A stretch of DNA of 53,448 nucleotides, taken from the IMG/VR virus record IMGVR_UViG_3300031753_000009, positions 1 to 53,448 of that record; one strand, 5' to 3'. The position numbers and the translations under genes were made by a program. Positions 35,107-41,589 of this stretch are shown piece after piece (within the stretch, counting starts at the first letter, position 1; every line of letters begins with the position of its first letter). The DNA comes from a virus. The notes below the pieces were generated by a model that saw only the letters and a program-made list of their open reading frames with translations, was not told where the DNA came from and searched no databases.

Positions 35107-35348
35107 AGCATCCCCAGCGCGTGCATGTACTGATCGAGCAATGCCTCGCGCTCCTCCCTAGTTGCCTTGTCCTCACCCCTGATCTTGACAATCAAGCGAA
35201 GAACCGCGGGATGGAAACCAGCGTCCTTGGCTTCTACGTAGATGTCCTTGATGTCGGATTGCAGCTCGCGCTTTTCATCATTCAGCTTCTCGATGCGCTC
35301 GACGAGAGACGCAAGCGCCTGCTTGGCGTTGCCGCCGATATGTTCCAT
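35103..35348 (-). CDS. gapR-like: GapR-like (DUF2312) nucleoid-associated protein
   Basis: 81 residues; ATG at 35348 overlaps the previous stop as TGATG. The sequence GGNAKQALASLVERIEKLND, then KRELQSDIKDIYVEAKDAGF and VLRLIVKIR, follows the alphaproteobacterial GapR family over its whole length. Caulobacter GapR binds overtwisted DNA ahead of replication forks and RNA polymerase and aids topoisomerases. A phage copy may support phage replication or disturb the host nucleoid. It is also the best host clue in the window. Confidence 0.85.
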   Translation of the reverse strand: MEHIGGNAKQALASLVERIEKLNDEKRELQSDIKDIYVEAKDAGFHPAVLRLIVKIRGEDKATREEREALLDQYMHALGML

Positions 35349-36337
35349 CACATCACCTTCTCAAGGTCGTCGCACCATGCTTTAGTTAAATCAAACTCGT
35401 CCCCAAGACAACTATAAATATACCTGACTTGTTCTAAAACAGAGCCAGCAGGTAAAAGTGTTTTATCCAAAACGTAGGAAACTACATCAATACTATCCAT
35501 CCCAAACAACTCGGCGCGCAAGTCATCAACGAGATCATGCTGATTACGTTGTTGCCAAACAAAGGGGTGGCCGAAGTGGACGCACTGGCCTCGATCGCGC
35601 ATGACGCGCTGAGCGATCAGGGAAGCAAAAATATCATCGTACCGCTCGAACTGCGGGCACATGAGAAAGCACGGCGCCAGCTCGCGCGTGAACGCCGTAT
35701 TCTGCGAATTAAACACCGTCCAAGTTCCGGGCTCGACCACAATGCCAGCCTGCAACACCTCACTCACGCCGTGCACGATCGGATGATTGGCAATGCGCTC
35801 CACTGCGCCGATGTCGGGATCGCCCAGGCAGATGCCGGCAGCAACACCGATCTTAACGTTGGTAACCGGGGCGAAGTTCAAAGACTCATGCTTGTCATGC
35901 GGAAAACCGCGATGGGGAGCCTTCGGAACGAGCAGATCGCCCACGTCGAACCAGTTTCCAAAAGCTTGCAGCCCGTGGAAGCGGCCGGCGAAGATGCGCT
36001 CAAAGTGATAAAAATAATTCGAATTGATCGGAATGTTGTCGTCGTCAATCGTCACGATGATGTCAGCACCCCACTTGAGGGCTTCCAGCAGAGCAATGTT
36101 GCGCCGCGCGATCGTGTTCCAACCGAGGATTTCAGAGCACTTGTAGTTCAACGCTTTCTGGGCTTCGGGGGACAGATAAGACACGAGAGCGCCAAGCGAT
36201 CGGCAAAATTCCTCGGCTTCCGGCGGCGTTTTGAGATCGCCTGCGACGAAAAACTTAACCCACTCGCCCGCGAGCGCCCTATAAAGCTTAAGGACGTGCG
36301 GGACGTTGATCGTCGTTGTTATGAGAGCGGTTTTCAT
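35348..36337 (-). CDS. Glycosyltransferase, reversibly glycosylated polypeptide-like
   Basis: 329 residues from the ATG at 36337 (ATGA overlap). It opens MKTALITTTINVPHVLKLY and has a DxD-like IIVTIDDDNIPINSNYF near residue 110 and GICLGDPDIGAVERI near 190. This resembles the RGP/STELLO type of GT-A enzymes that act on nucleotide sugars. A role in glycan decoration with the other cassette genes is likely; substrate unknown. Confidence 0.7.
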   Translation of the reverse strand: MKTALITTTINVPHVLKLYRALAGEWVKFFVAGDLKTPPEAEEFCRSLGALVSYLSPEAQKALNYKCSEILGWNTIARRNIALLEALKWGADIIVTIDDDNIPINSNYFYHFERIFAGRFHGLQAFGNWFDVGDLLVPKAPHRGFPHDKHESLNFAPVTNVKIGVAAGICLGDPDIGAVERIANHPIVHGVSEVLQAGIVVEPGTWTVFNSQNTAFTRELAPCFLMCPQFERYDDIFASLIAQRVMRDRGQCVHFGHPFVWQQRNQHDLVDDLRAELFGMDSIDVVSYVLDKTLLPAGSVLEQVRYIYSCLGDEFDLTKAWCDDLEKVM

Positions 36338-36501
36338 TTTATCATGCCGAACATATCTAAAGCAAACAATATTGAAAAAGTACCGGCACAAACCCCAAGT
36401 ATAAAAGCAAGACCTTCGTGACAATGCCCTTTATAAGAAGAGCAAGGGCCGCGGTGTTTAATCCTTACCGCTTCGTAATCCTTTTCTTCGTCGGAAATCA
36501 T
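36334..36501 (-). CDS. 55-residue membrane protein
   Basis: A short gene (MISDEEKDYEAVRIKHRGPC onward) with AGGCGG four bases before the ATG. The C-terminal half is one transmembrane helix (GLAFILGVCAGTFSILFAL). Its stop overlaps the glycosyltransferase start as ATGA. The soluble part has Cys and His pairs (GPCSSYKGHCH). Function unknown; it may anchor the cassette enzymes at the membrane. Confidence 0.6.
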   Translation of the reverse strand: MISDEEKDYEAVRIKHRGPCSSYKGHCHEGLAFILGVCAGTFSILFALDMFGMIK

Positions 36502-36509
36502 TTGTCCGC

Positions 36510-36677
36510 CTAGGCAACGAAATGCGACGCAGCGACAGAAGCATTAACCGCAGCAGCAAGCGCATTAAGATACATAGAAACTCTTAAGCCATTAATTGCC
36601 GAATCTATGCATATCAGCATCGTAAACATGCACGCGCCAACATTCAACGTCCACGCCCAAGTTGCAAAGTCGGTCAT
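36510..36677 (-). CDS. 55-residue membrane protein
   Basis: Starts MTDFATWAWTLNVGACMFTM at an ATGA overlap with the ribbon-helix-helix gene. Two hydrophobic stretches (about 6-26 and 36-52) span much of the protein. No family recognised. Could be a small exclusion or lysis-related membrane protein. Confidence 0.6.
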   Translation of the reverse strand: MTDFATWAWTLNVGACMFTMLICIDSAINGLRVSMYLNALAAAVNASVAASHFVA

Positions 36678-36826
36678 TTGTCCACCTTCTTGGCCCAATC
36701 GATATATTGCTGAAGAACGCGCGCGATCAGCCGGGACAGCGAGTAGCCTTGCAGCCTCGCTGCCTTCAACAGTTCCTCCTTGAGTTGCCTGGAGAGGCGG
36801 ATGGAGGTGGGGAGGTCTTTGGGCAT
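36674..36826 (-). CDS. Ribbon-helix-helix DNA-binding protein
   Basis: 50 residues: PTSIRLSRQLKEELLKAARL then GYSLSRLIARVLQQYIDWAK. The strand with alternating Thr, Ile, Leu residues, then two helices, is the Arc/MetJ ribbon-helix-helix fold. Such dimers bind palindromes with short half-sites. Two palindromes lie upstream (36845-36877 and 36915-36933), the second shared with the recombinase promoter, so it is the best candidate regulator of both. Confidence 0.8.
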   Translation of the reverse strand: MPKDLPTSIRLSRQLKEELLKAARLQGYSLSRLIARVLQQYIDWAKKVDK

Positions 36827-36844
36827 CTAATTCCTTGAGTAAGA

Positions 36845-36877
36845 GCCCGGTCGCCGCCAGGTACACAGCGACCGGGC
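36845..36877. repeat. 10-bp inverted repeat before the ribbon-helix-helix gene
   Basis: GCCCGGTCGC at 36845-36854 and its perfect inverse GCGACCGGGC at 36868-36877, with a 13-base loop. It lies 19 bases before the start of the ribbon-helix-helix gene. There is no T-run on the minus strand, so an operator or leader hairpin is more likely than a terminator. Confidence 0.6.
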
Positions 36878-36914
36878 CGCTCCCGGCCGCGAAGGGAAAG
36901 CACGGCCGGTTGCT

Positions 36915-36951
36915 TGTAGTGAGAGCTACTACATTGATGAGGGGGAGTCAA
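36915..36951 (-). promoter_or_regulatory. Promoter with TGTAGT palindrome
   Basis: TGTAGTGAGAGCTACTACA at 36915-36933 is a palindrome with 6-base arms and matches the copy at 32007-32025 in 16 of 19 bases. On the minus strand TTGACT (36951-36946) sits 12 bases before it. The element overlaps the end of the methyltransferase gene and could drive and control the ribbon-helix-helix gene. Confidence 0.55.
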
Positions 36952-37898
36952 TATTTTTCTAAAGCCGCTTTGATGAACTCCGCCGCGACTTGCGGGACAA
37001 TCGCATTGCCGGCGGCGCGCAAGCGTCCCACTCTGGCGGATACCCCATGAGCCAAAGGGAAAATGCCGGATTTAACTGGCCGCGCTTTTCCGTCTGTGCA
37101 GGGAAGCCAGTCGAGATTGCTCCATGGGCTTGTTCGCTCAGCGGCTTGCCGCGTGCCTGTTCCAGGCGTTTCGCATGGAAGTAGTCGGTCCCCTCGTTGC
37201 TCTTGAAGTCGCGTGCCGAGGGTGTTGCCCAACTCGCCTGCGTTTGCAGATTCTCGCCGCCTTCTCCCCTCACCCCCGGACCCGTCGAATTGCTCGCCTT
37301 CGGAGAAGCCCATCCAACGAGATCGACCGTTTTCCTCCCGCTGTCCGTGTTGCCAGCTTCGTTGTAACCCTTTTGCGCTGGCGGGCACGCCATCGGCGTC
37401 GGCCACGAACCACAATCGCTGCCTGATGTGCGGCGCCCCGACGCTACAAGCTGGAAGTACGGCCGCCCCGCAGGCGTAGCCTTCGCCTTCCAGGTCAGAA
37501 CAAACAAGATCGAGCCACGAAAGGCCGGATTGCGAAGTAACCTGCTCACCAAGGATCGTTGCCGGCTTGAGAACGCGGATGAGATGCAGCCAAGCGGGCC
37601 ATAAGTGCCGCTCGTCAGCAAACCCGCCGCCTTTGCCCGCCGAGGAGAAAGGCTGGCAAGGACAGCTTCCAGTCCAAACCGGGAAACGATCGGGGATATC
37701 CGCGAGTCGCAGGGCGCAGCTCCAGCCGCCGATGCCGGCGAAGAAGTGACATTGCGTAAAAGGCTTGAGTTCCCAGGGCTTGATATCCTCGATGGAACGT
37801 TCATCCACCTCGCCCTTCGCAATCAGTCCTTGGGAAATCAAGTTACGCAGCCATTGGGCGCAATATGGATCGTTTTCGTTGTAGTAAGCAAGAGTCAT
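36948..37898 (-). CDS. C5 cytosine DNA methyltransferase
   Basis: 316 residues from the ATG at 37898 (TAATG overlap). Motif I is CHFFAGIGGWSCALRLAD. Motif IV is GSCPCQPFSSAGKGGGF with the catalytic Cys. The motif VI place reads GEQV instead of ENV. Motif VIII is HIRQRLWFVADA, and motif X is RLRAAGNAIVPQVAAEFI. It methylates cytosine in phage DNA, probably against host restriction. Most of its length is overlapped by a second frame with family-like features. Confidence 0.88.
   Translation of the reverse strand: MTLAYYNENDPYCAQWLRNLISQGLIAKGEVDERSIEDIKPWELKPFTQCHFFAGIGGWSCALRLADIPDRFPVWTGSCPCQPFSSAGKGGGFADERHLWPAWLHLIRVLKPATILGEQVTSQSGLSWLDLVCSDLEGEGYACGAAVLPACSVGAPHIRQRLWFVADADGVPASAKGLQRSWQHGQREENGRSRWMGFSEGEQFDGSGGEGRRRRESANAGELGNTLGTRLQEQRGDRLLPCETPGTGTRQAAERTSPWSNLDWLPCTDGKARPVKSGIFPLAHGVSARVGRLRAAGNAIVPQVAAEFIKAALEKY
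36959..37804 (-). CDS. Overlapping reading frame inside the methyltransferase gene
   Basis: 281 residues in the +1 frame of the methyltransferase, ATG at 37804 with GAGG close by. It is not random-looking: it has repeated W-x-TP/SP blocks (GSWPTPMACPP, GWASPKASNS, SWATPSARDF), ILFVLTWKAKATPAGR, and LNPAFSLWLMGYPPEWDAC. The same W-TP and LNP..WLMG.P blocks occur in proteins found beside phage cytosine methyltransferases. It may be a true overlapping gene or a frame kept by the coding of the other. Confidence 0.4.
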   Translation of the reverse strand: MNVPSRISSPGNSSLLRNVTSSPASAAGAAPCDSRISPIVSRFGLEAVLASLSPRRAKAAGLLTSGTYGPLGCISSAFSSRQRSLVSRLLRNPAFRGSILFVLTWKAKATPAGRPYFQLVASGRRTSGSDCGSWPTPMACPPAQKGYNEAGNTDSGRKTVDLVGWASPKASNSTGPGVRGEGGENLQTQASWATPSARDFKSNEGTDYFHAKRLEQARGKPLSEQAHGAISTGFPAQTEKRGQLNPAFSLWLMGYPPEWDACAPPAMRLSRKSRRSSSKRL

Positions 37899-38134
37899 TA
37901 ACGCGAAAGGTCCCATGCCAAAGAAACAATAAGATGAACTAACAAAAGAACGGCGCACGCCAGCAACAGCACCATGCCCACCAGCATGATGTCATCGATT
38001 CCAAAAACGATTTTGACGCCGGTTGTCGAAGCGACAAACGCAAGTCCTATGATAACAAGAACGCCAATGCCGATCGTGATGTTTGCAAGGAAGCGTCCAA
38101 AATGGGCTAACAAATCATCCTTATTTCGCGGCAT
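37898..38134 (-). CDS. Two-helix membrane protein
   Basis: 78 residues from the ATG at 38134 (MPRNKDDLLAHFGRFLANIT). Two transmembrane helices follow (ITIGIGVLVIIGLAFVAS and IMLVGMVLLLACAVLLLVHLIVSL). It could be a holin or other small membrane protein; no endolysin is near. Stop overlaps the methyltransferase start. Confidence 0.6.
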   Translation of the reverse strand: MPRNKDDLLAHFGRFLANITIGIGVLVIIGLAFVASTTGVKIVFGIDDIMLVGMVLLLACAVLLLVHLIVSLAWDLSR

Positions 38135-38144
38135 TGTTATTTCC

Positions 38145-38477
38145 TTAAAGATCGCGCCAATTTTCCCGGATGACTTTGGCAATTTCGGGCAGGGGGCGGC
38201 CATCGTCGTTCAAACCGGCTAGACTGCTATCTGGGCCGCCAATATCCCCCGTGCAACTTTTCATGCCGGCTTTAATCATCGCACTTTTCGGCAATACTTG
38301 TGTGGAACGATCATAGCAATACCGGTCGCCATATTGCATGCGTTCGATCTTGAGCATGTAGCACAAATGGCCAAGACAGCACCGCTTCCCTTCTCCGGCG
38401 TCAAGCACGCCAACAGCCTGTTTCCGACGAGGGTTTTCCAGGTATTTGGCCCAAGCGTAAGCTATATTGCGTTTCAT
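38145..38477 (-). CDS. Conserved phage protein with C-LG-L motif
   Basis: 110 residues, ATGA overlap with the HNH stop. It has KRCCLGHLCYMLKIE, then LPKSAMIKAGM and LAGLNDDGRPLPEIAKVIRE. This order (C-LG-L, then LND-G, then IA-I) marks a widespread phage family of unknown function. A second, distant member lies at 52296. Confidence 0.65.
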   Translation of the reverse strand: MKRNIAYAWAKYLENPRRKQAVGVLDAGEGKRCCLGHLCYMLKIERMQYGDRYCYDRSTQVLPKSAMIKAGMKSCTGDIGGPDSSLAGLNDDGRPLPEIAKVIRENWRDL

Positions 38478-39286
38478 TTGTTGCTTTCCTCGTTTTTGTT
38501 AAGTTCGCACCAACAAGCTGCCGTATGCGGCAGTTCGTTTTTCCAAGCAAGGTCCGAAACAACAAACGGAAAAGGGGTAGGCTTATAAACAAGCATTACA
38601 TATTTCGCCTTACCCTGTCTAACAGAAACAGCATTTTTGACGTTGCCCTGTCTAACAGGAACCGCAAGCGCGTTTTCGAGAGTCCATCCATTTTTCAAAC
38701 GACCATACACAATACTGCGCTTCAAGCCTAATTCCGAAACAACGTCAATAAGCAATTTTCGTTTGCCGTCCAATTCGACATAAACAGAGCGTCGCATATT
38801 ACGCCGCTGCTCTGCCTTGGCCGCCCATCGGCAATTTGTTTTTTCATAATTACCGTTTACATCAATGCGCTCGATTGTATAATCAGGAGCAGGTTTTTTG
38901 CCCATATCTTCCAAAAAATTGGCAAATGATTTCCATCGTTCACATATCGTAATTCCGCGACCGCCGTAATTCTTATAACCTTTATGCTTTTTGTCGGCGC
39001 ATCGCTGCCACATTTTTTCCCAGGAATGGCGCTCCGATCGCGTTAAAGCGGCGGTTGTTGCGGGTCGCCGATAAATCCACCTGTGTCCGTTAACAGCGCA
39101 AGATTTCAAATTTCCCTTTCTCAGCTTATCCCCGCGACAAACAACTTCTTGGCCGCAAGTGCAACGGCATAGCCAGAGAGCGAACGCGCCACCGTTTTTT
39201 CGGGGAAGTGAACCGGCGCGGCGTAACGCGGTCAAATTTCCAAACACTTGGCCGGTTAATTGAATCGCCGATTTACTATAGGCCAT
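38474..39286 (-). CDS. HNH-type homing endonuclease-like protein
   Basis: 270 residues. The N-terminus (TGQVFGNLTALRRAG, then WLCRCTCGQEVVC and LKSCAV) is the Cys-containing domain seen before phage HNH genes. The nuclease-like part is GYKNYGGRGITICERW, ERIDVNGNYEKTNCRWAAKA. The C-terminus has a NUMOD-like YGRLKNGWTLENAL. Its ribosome site AAGGGG lies in the arm of a long hairpin just upstream. Confidence 0.8.
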   Translation of the reverse strand: MAYSKSAIQLTGQVFGNLTALRRAGSLPRKNGGAFALWLCRCTCGQEVVCRGDKLRKGNLKSCAVNGHRWIYRRPATTAALTRSERHSWEKMWQRCADKKHKGYKNYGGRGITICERWKSFANFLEDMGKKPAPDYTIERIDVNGNYEKTNCRWAAKAEQRRNMRRSVYVELDGKRKLLIDVVSELGLKRSIVYGRLKNGWTLENALAVPVRQGNVKNAVSVRQGKAKYVMLVYKPTPFPFVVSDLAWKNELPHTAACWCELNKNEESNK

Positions 39287-39348
39287 TTAGACACCCCTTC
39301 ATTTATTTTCGTACGCGGTTTGCGTAAATAAGTCAAGGGGTGTCTAAA
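39286..39348 (-). promoter_or_regulatory. Long hairpin over the ribosome site of the HNH gene
   Basis: A 63-base inverted repeat. The outer 14 bases pair perfectly (TTTAGACACCCCTT / AAGGGGTGTCTAAA); inner pairs continue with few mismatches for about 28 pairs. On the minus strand the 3' arm holds AAGGGG seven bases before the ATG, so the ribosome site would be closed in a long transcript. TTGACT (39336-39331), 17 bases and TACGAA (39313-39308) inside the element may be a promoter giving a transcript without the 5' arm. Confidence 0.65.
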
Positions 39349-39697
39349 ATTAAAAATTTTATATGCGGGGACAGACTAAGGTGCCCTCGTTTCCCTCTCG
39401 CAAACGGGCCGTCGAGCGCGCGAAAAAAGCTGCAACCTGGACCGCAACCCGACCACAACCGTCGCGATTTCGATTGGTGTAGTCGAAAACGTGCAGCCTA
39501 AAATAGAACACGCCTGGCGCGAAACGCGCTATTCCCCAATTAAATCAATAGGTAGCACGAGATTTTCCAAACACTCGGTGACAATCCTGTAGCATTGTCA
39601 GCGCCGTTTTCGCGCTCCGAGCGCGACAAGTTGACGCGGGGTAATGAAAAGCGAAGCGGAGCGTGGTAGTTAGGCGCGACGCTCGCGAGAACAAAGC
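39349..39697. other. Regulatory gap between divergent genes, with palindromes
   Basis: No gene seen. It separates the minus HNH gene from the plus HTH gene. Two palindromes stand out: TGACAAT and ATTGTCA with an 8-base spacer (39579-39600), and TCGCGCTC-C-GAGCGCGA (39610-39626). Both lie within 120 bases upstream of the HTH gene and are operator candidates. A third, GCGCG-aaa-CGCGC, lies just upstream of these. Confidence 0.5.
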
Positions 39698-40042
39698 ATG
39701 TCTGACACGGAAGCAAACGCTCCCCTAAGCCACTATGCGAATTTTCCCGCCGAGACGCGGACCACACCTCCAATAGATCAATTAATACGCAACCTTGTGC
39801 CCTCCGGTCGCCACCGCGATATCCTCAATTTGCTCGATAACCGCGTCACCTGGAGCGCCGTCAAACACTGGCGCAAAGGCCGGCGAGGAACACCACGTTG
39901 GGTCGTAGAACGCTTCCAGGCGCTGATTGCACCTGCACTGGAATTACAGCCGGGGCCAGGCATTGAAGCCGGCAAATACAATCTGCCAACAATCCGCAAC
40001 AAGCACCTTATCTATTCGCCAAACAAAAAAGGCGCCCCGTAG
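39698..40042 (+). CDS. Small HTH regulator
   Basis: 114 residues. The segment IDQLIRNLVPSGRHRDILNL then RVTWSAVKHWRKGRRGTPRW looks like a phage helix-turn-helix with a basic recognition part (W-H-RKGRR). It is the only plus-strand gene between the two minus blocks, preceded by two palindromes and ended by a strong hairpin. A repressor or switch role is likely but not shown. Confidence 0.65.
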   Translation: MSDTEANAPLSHYANFPAETRTTPPIDQLIRNLVPSGRHRDILNLLDNRVTWSAVKHWRKGRRGTPRWVVERFQALIAPALELQPGPGIEAGKYNLPTIRNKHLIYSPNKKGAP

Positions 40043-40050
40043 GGCGCCTT
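40022..40050 (-). terminator. Rho-independent terminator (minus strand)
   Basis: AAGGCGCCC (40029-40037), loop CGTA, GGGCGCCTT (40042-40050). Read on the minus strand it is followed by a run of T. It should end transcripts of the 45.1-40.1 kb block. It overlaps the last codons of the plus-strand HTH gene and may also act there. Confidence 0.8.
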
Positions 40051-40142
40051 CCGTCTCACTAGCCGCGGGCTTGAACCGCCCAATCTATTTGACGGTCCAA
40101 GTCAGCCTTAGCCTCGGTTCTCGTTCGACCTTCGCCTGGAAC

Positions 40143-40391
40143 TCACACGGCTGCCCGGAACCAGTTGGTGCCGTCACCATTGCTATCGCGGCGATGCTCA
40201 GCGACCTTGCATCCTTTGGCATCGTAGATCGAGCAATAATCAGCGGTGGTGCCGTAACTCTCGGCGTACTGGCGACACTCGCGGATCGTTGCAAACTCGT
40301 CGGTTGGTCCGCGGGACCATGAGCTACCGCCGATCCTAGCGGTATAGGGACCACGGTTGCAATTGGGATGGGTCATTGGGATTGTAGTCAT
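40143..40391 (-). CDS. Small unknown phage protein
   Basis: 82 residues, GGAGA eight bases before the ATG. Has IRECRQYAESYGTTADYCSIYD and VAEHRRDSNGDGTNWFRA, a pattern I know from small phage proteins of unknown function. Last gene before the terminator. Its upstream region has a TTGACA and a sequence also found before the gene at 41261. Confidence 0.6.
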   Translation of the reverse strand: MTTIPMTHPNCNRGPYTARIGGSSWSRGPTDEFATIRECRQYAESYGTTADYCSIYDAKGCKVAEHRRDSNGDGTNWFRAAV

Positions 40392-40471
40392 TTTCGGTCT
40401 CCGTTAAAAGCGCCGTCTAACGGTCGCAACGCCTATTTGATCCTTTCAACTCCCATTGTCAAGCCGCCTGG

Positions 40472-40501
40472 AAAAATAAAAGGCGTCCTTAAAAGATGCC
40501 T
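40472..40501 (-). terminator. Possible terminator after the zinc-binding gene
   Basis: A 7-base imperfect stem (AGGCATC / GACGCCT on the minus strand, one mismatch) with a 7-base loop, followed on the minus strand by a T-rich run TTTATTTTT. It starts at the stop codon of the gene. Weak stem, so doubtful. Confidence 0.35.
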
Positions 40502-40716
40502 CATCCAAACGGCGTCTTGCGCTCACCTAGCATGCCATCATCATCAGGGTGCGCAATCATCCATTCTTTGCCAGGGACACAATAAATAGGACCGCAAGCA
40601 TCCACCGTGGAATTAAATGTAGCGCCGCACCGCAAGCATTTCCACACATGCCGCGACGACGGTCGGCCGTTGTGCGGCCAATCGCGAACTGCGTCGGACT
40701 TATTCTTGCGCGCCAT
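40501..40716 (-). CDS. Small zinc-binding-like protein
   Basis: 71 residues from the ATG at 40716, with AGGAGGG nine bases upstream. Residues 26-45 have CLRCGATF and a later Cys pair (DACGPIYC), a possible zinc site. Basic N-terminus (MARKNKSD). Function unknown. Confidence 0.6.
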   Translation of the reverse strand: MARKNKSDAVRDWPHNGRPSSRHVWKCLRCGATFNSTVDACGPIYCVPGKEWMIAHPDDDGMLGERKTPFG

Positions 40717-40777
40717 CGTTGATTCCCTCCTAGCCCCATTGCCGCGCCTAACTGTGACGATTTTGCGACGAGTCATA

Positions 40778-41261
40778 CTACAACCAACGATGTTTTAAAG
40801 CGTAACCAGCTCCCGCATACCATGCCCGCCCCGGCTTTGTCCAATCGGGAGGCTCTTTCTTGCCGCCTTGATGCCAATAAAACTTATCGGCTGCATAAAT
40901 CGCTTTGCGTAATGCATTTGCTTTCGATCCTACGCCGTGTTTGGCCTCGCCCCCAAAAAGCACGTAACCGAGCGAATTAACAACATGAAACCCCATGTCC
41001 ATCCCACACCCGCCAACTACAAAACCATCGCCGCGTTTCGCTCGCCTATACCCCAACACGGTTGCTACCGCATGATTGAGATGAATATCGCGTACTTCCT
41101 CCCCCTCCCCCCTCGCATTTCATCAGCACCACGCGAATCGAACGCGACATGCCAGACCGCGCGACATGATCTATAATCATGTAAACCGTATCTCCCGGTT
41201 TCAACCATTTGCGCAATTGTGCGATTTGCTCTTGTTTCTCAGCTTCCTGCTTTTTTGTCAT
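40778..41261 (-). pseudogene. Conserved phage gene broken by a frameshift in a G-run
   Basis: The first part (LKPGDTVYMIIDHVARSGMS to MKCEGG) and the second part (EVRDIHLNHAVATVLGYRRA to GGCGMDMGFHVVNSLGYVLF) together match one well-known phage protein, but lie in frames +1 apart. The break is at the G6/G5 tract on the minus strand (41101-41112). It may be a mutation, a sequencing error, or programmed slippage. The start has a strong AGGAGGG site. Confidence 0.7.
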
Positions 41262-41371
41262 AATTCCCTCCTAGCACTGTCCTAGCGGTCGCACCGCGCC
41301 GATCAGCATGAACCTCAAGTCTGCCCGACATGCGCCGAGCAACAAAACCAACAGCGTTTGTGCGAGCCATC

Positions 41372-41575
41372 TCACCACACCTCGCGTTCCAACCGCAAAC
41401 CTTCCCGACGCCCTCGCGCCAGCAACGCTTGCATGTGCGAACTATGCCGCGCTTTCCGAGCGCTGCACTCCGTACGCCCGCTCTTGCCTCGATTATCGCG
41501 CCACTCGATATAGAGCGTCTTTTGCCCGCTATCGCTGTAGTGCCGCACGTACATCCGTTTGATTTTGGCGATCAT
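41372..41575 (-). CDS. Small basic protein
   Basis: 67 residues, GGAGGGAA before the ATG at 41575. Very basic: MIAKIKRMYVRHYSDSGQKT, then RARGR-type C-terminal stretches (ARGRREGLRLERE). Likely binds nucleic acid; no family recognised. The 110 bases between it and the frameshifted gene show no other gene. Confidence 0.55.
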   Translation of the reverse strand: MIAKIKRMYVRHYSDSGQKTLYIEWRDNRGKSGRTECSARKARHSSHMQALLARGRREGLRLEREVW

Positions 41576-41589
41576 CTTTCCCTCCCGAT

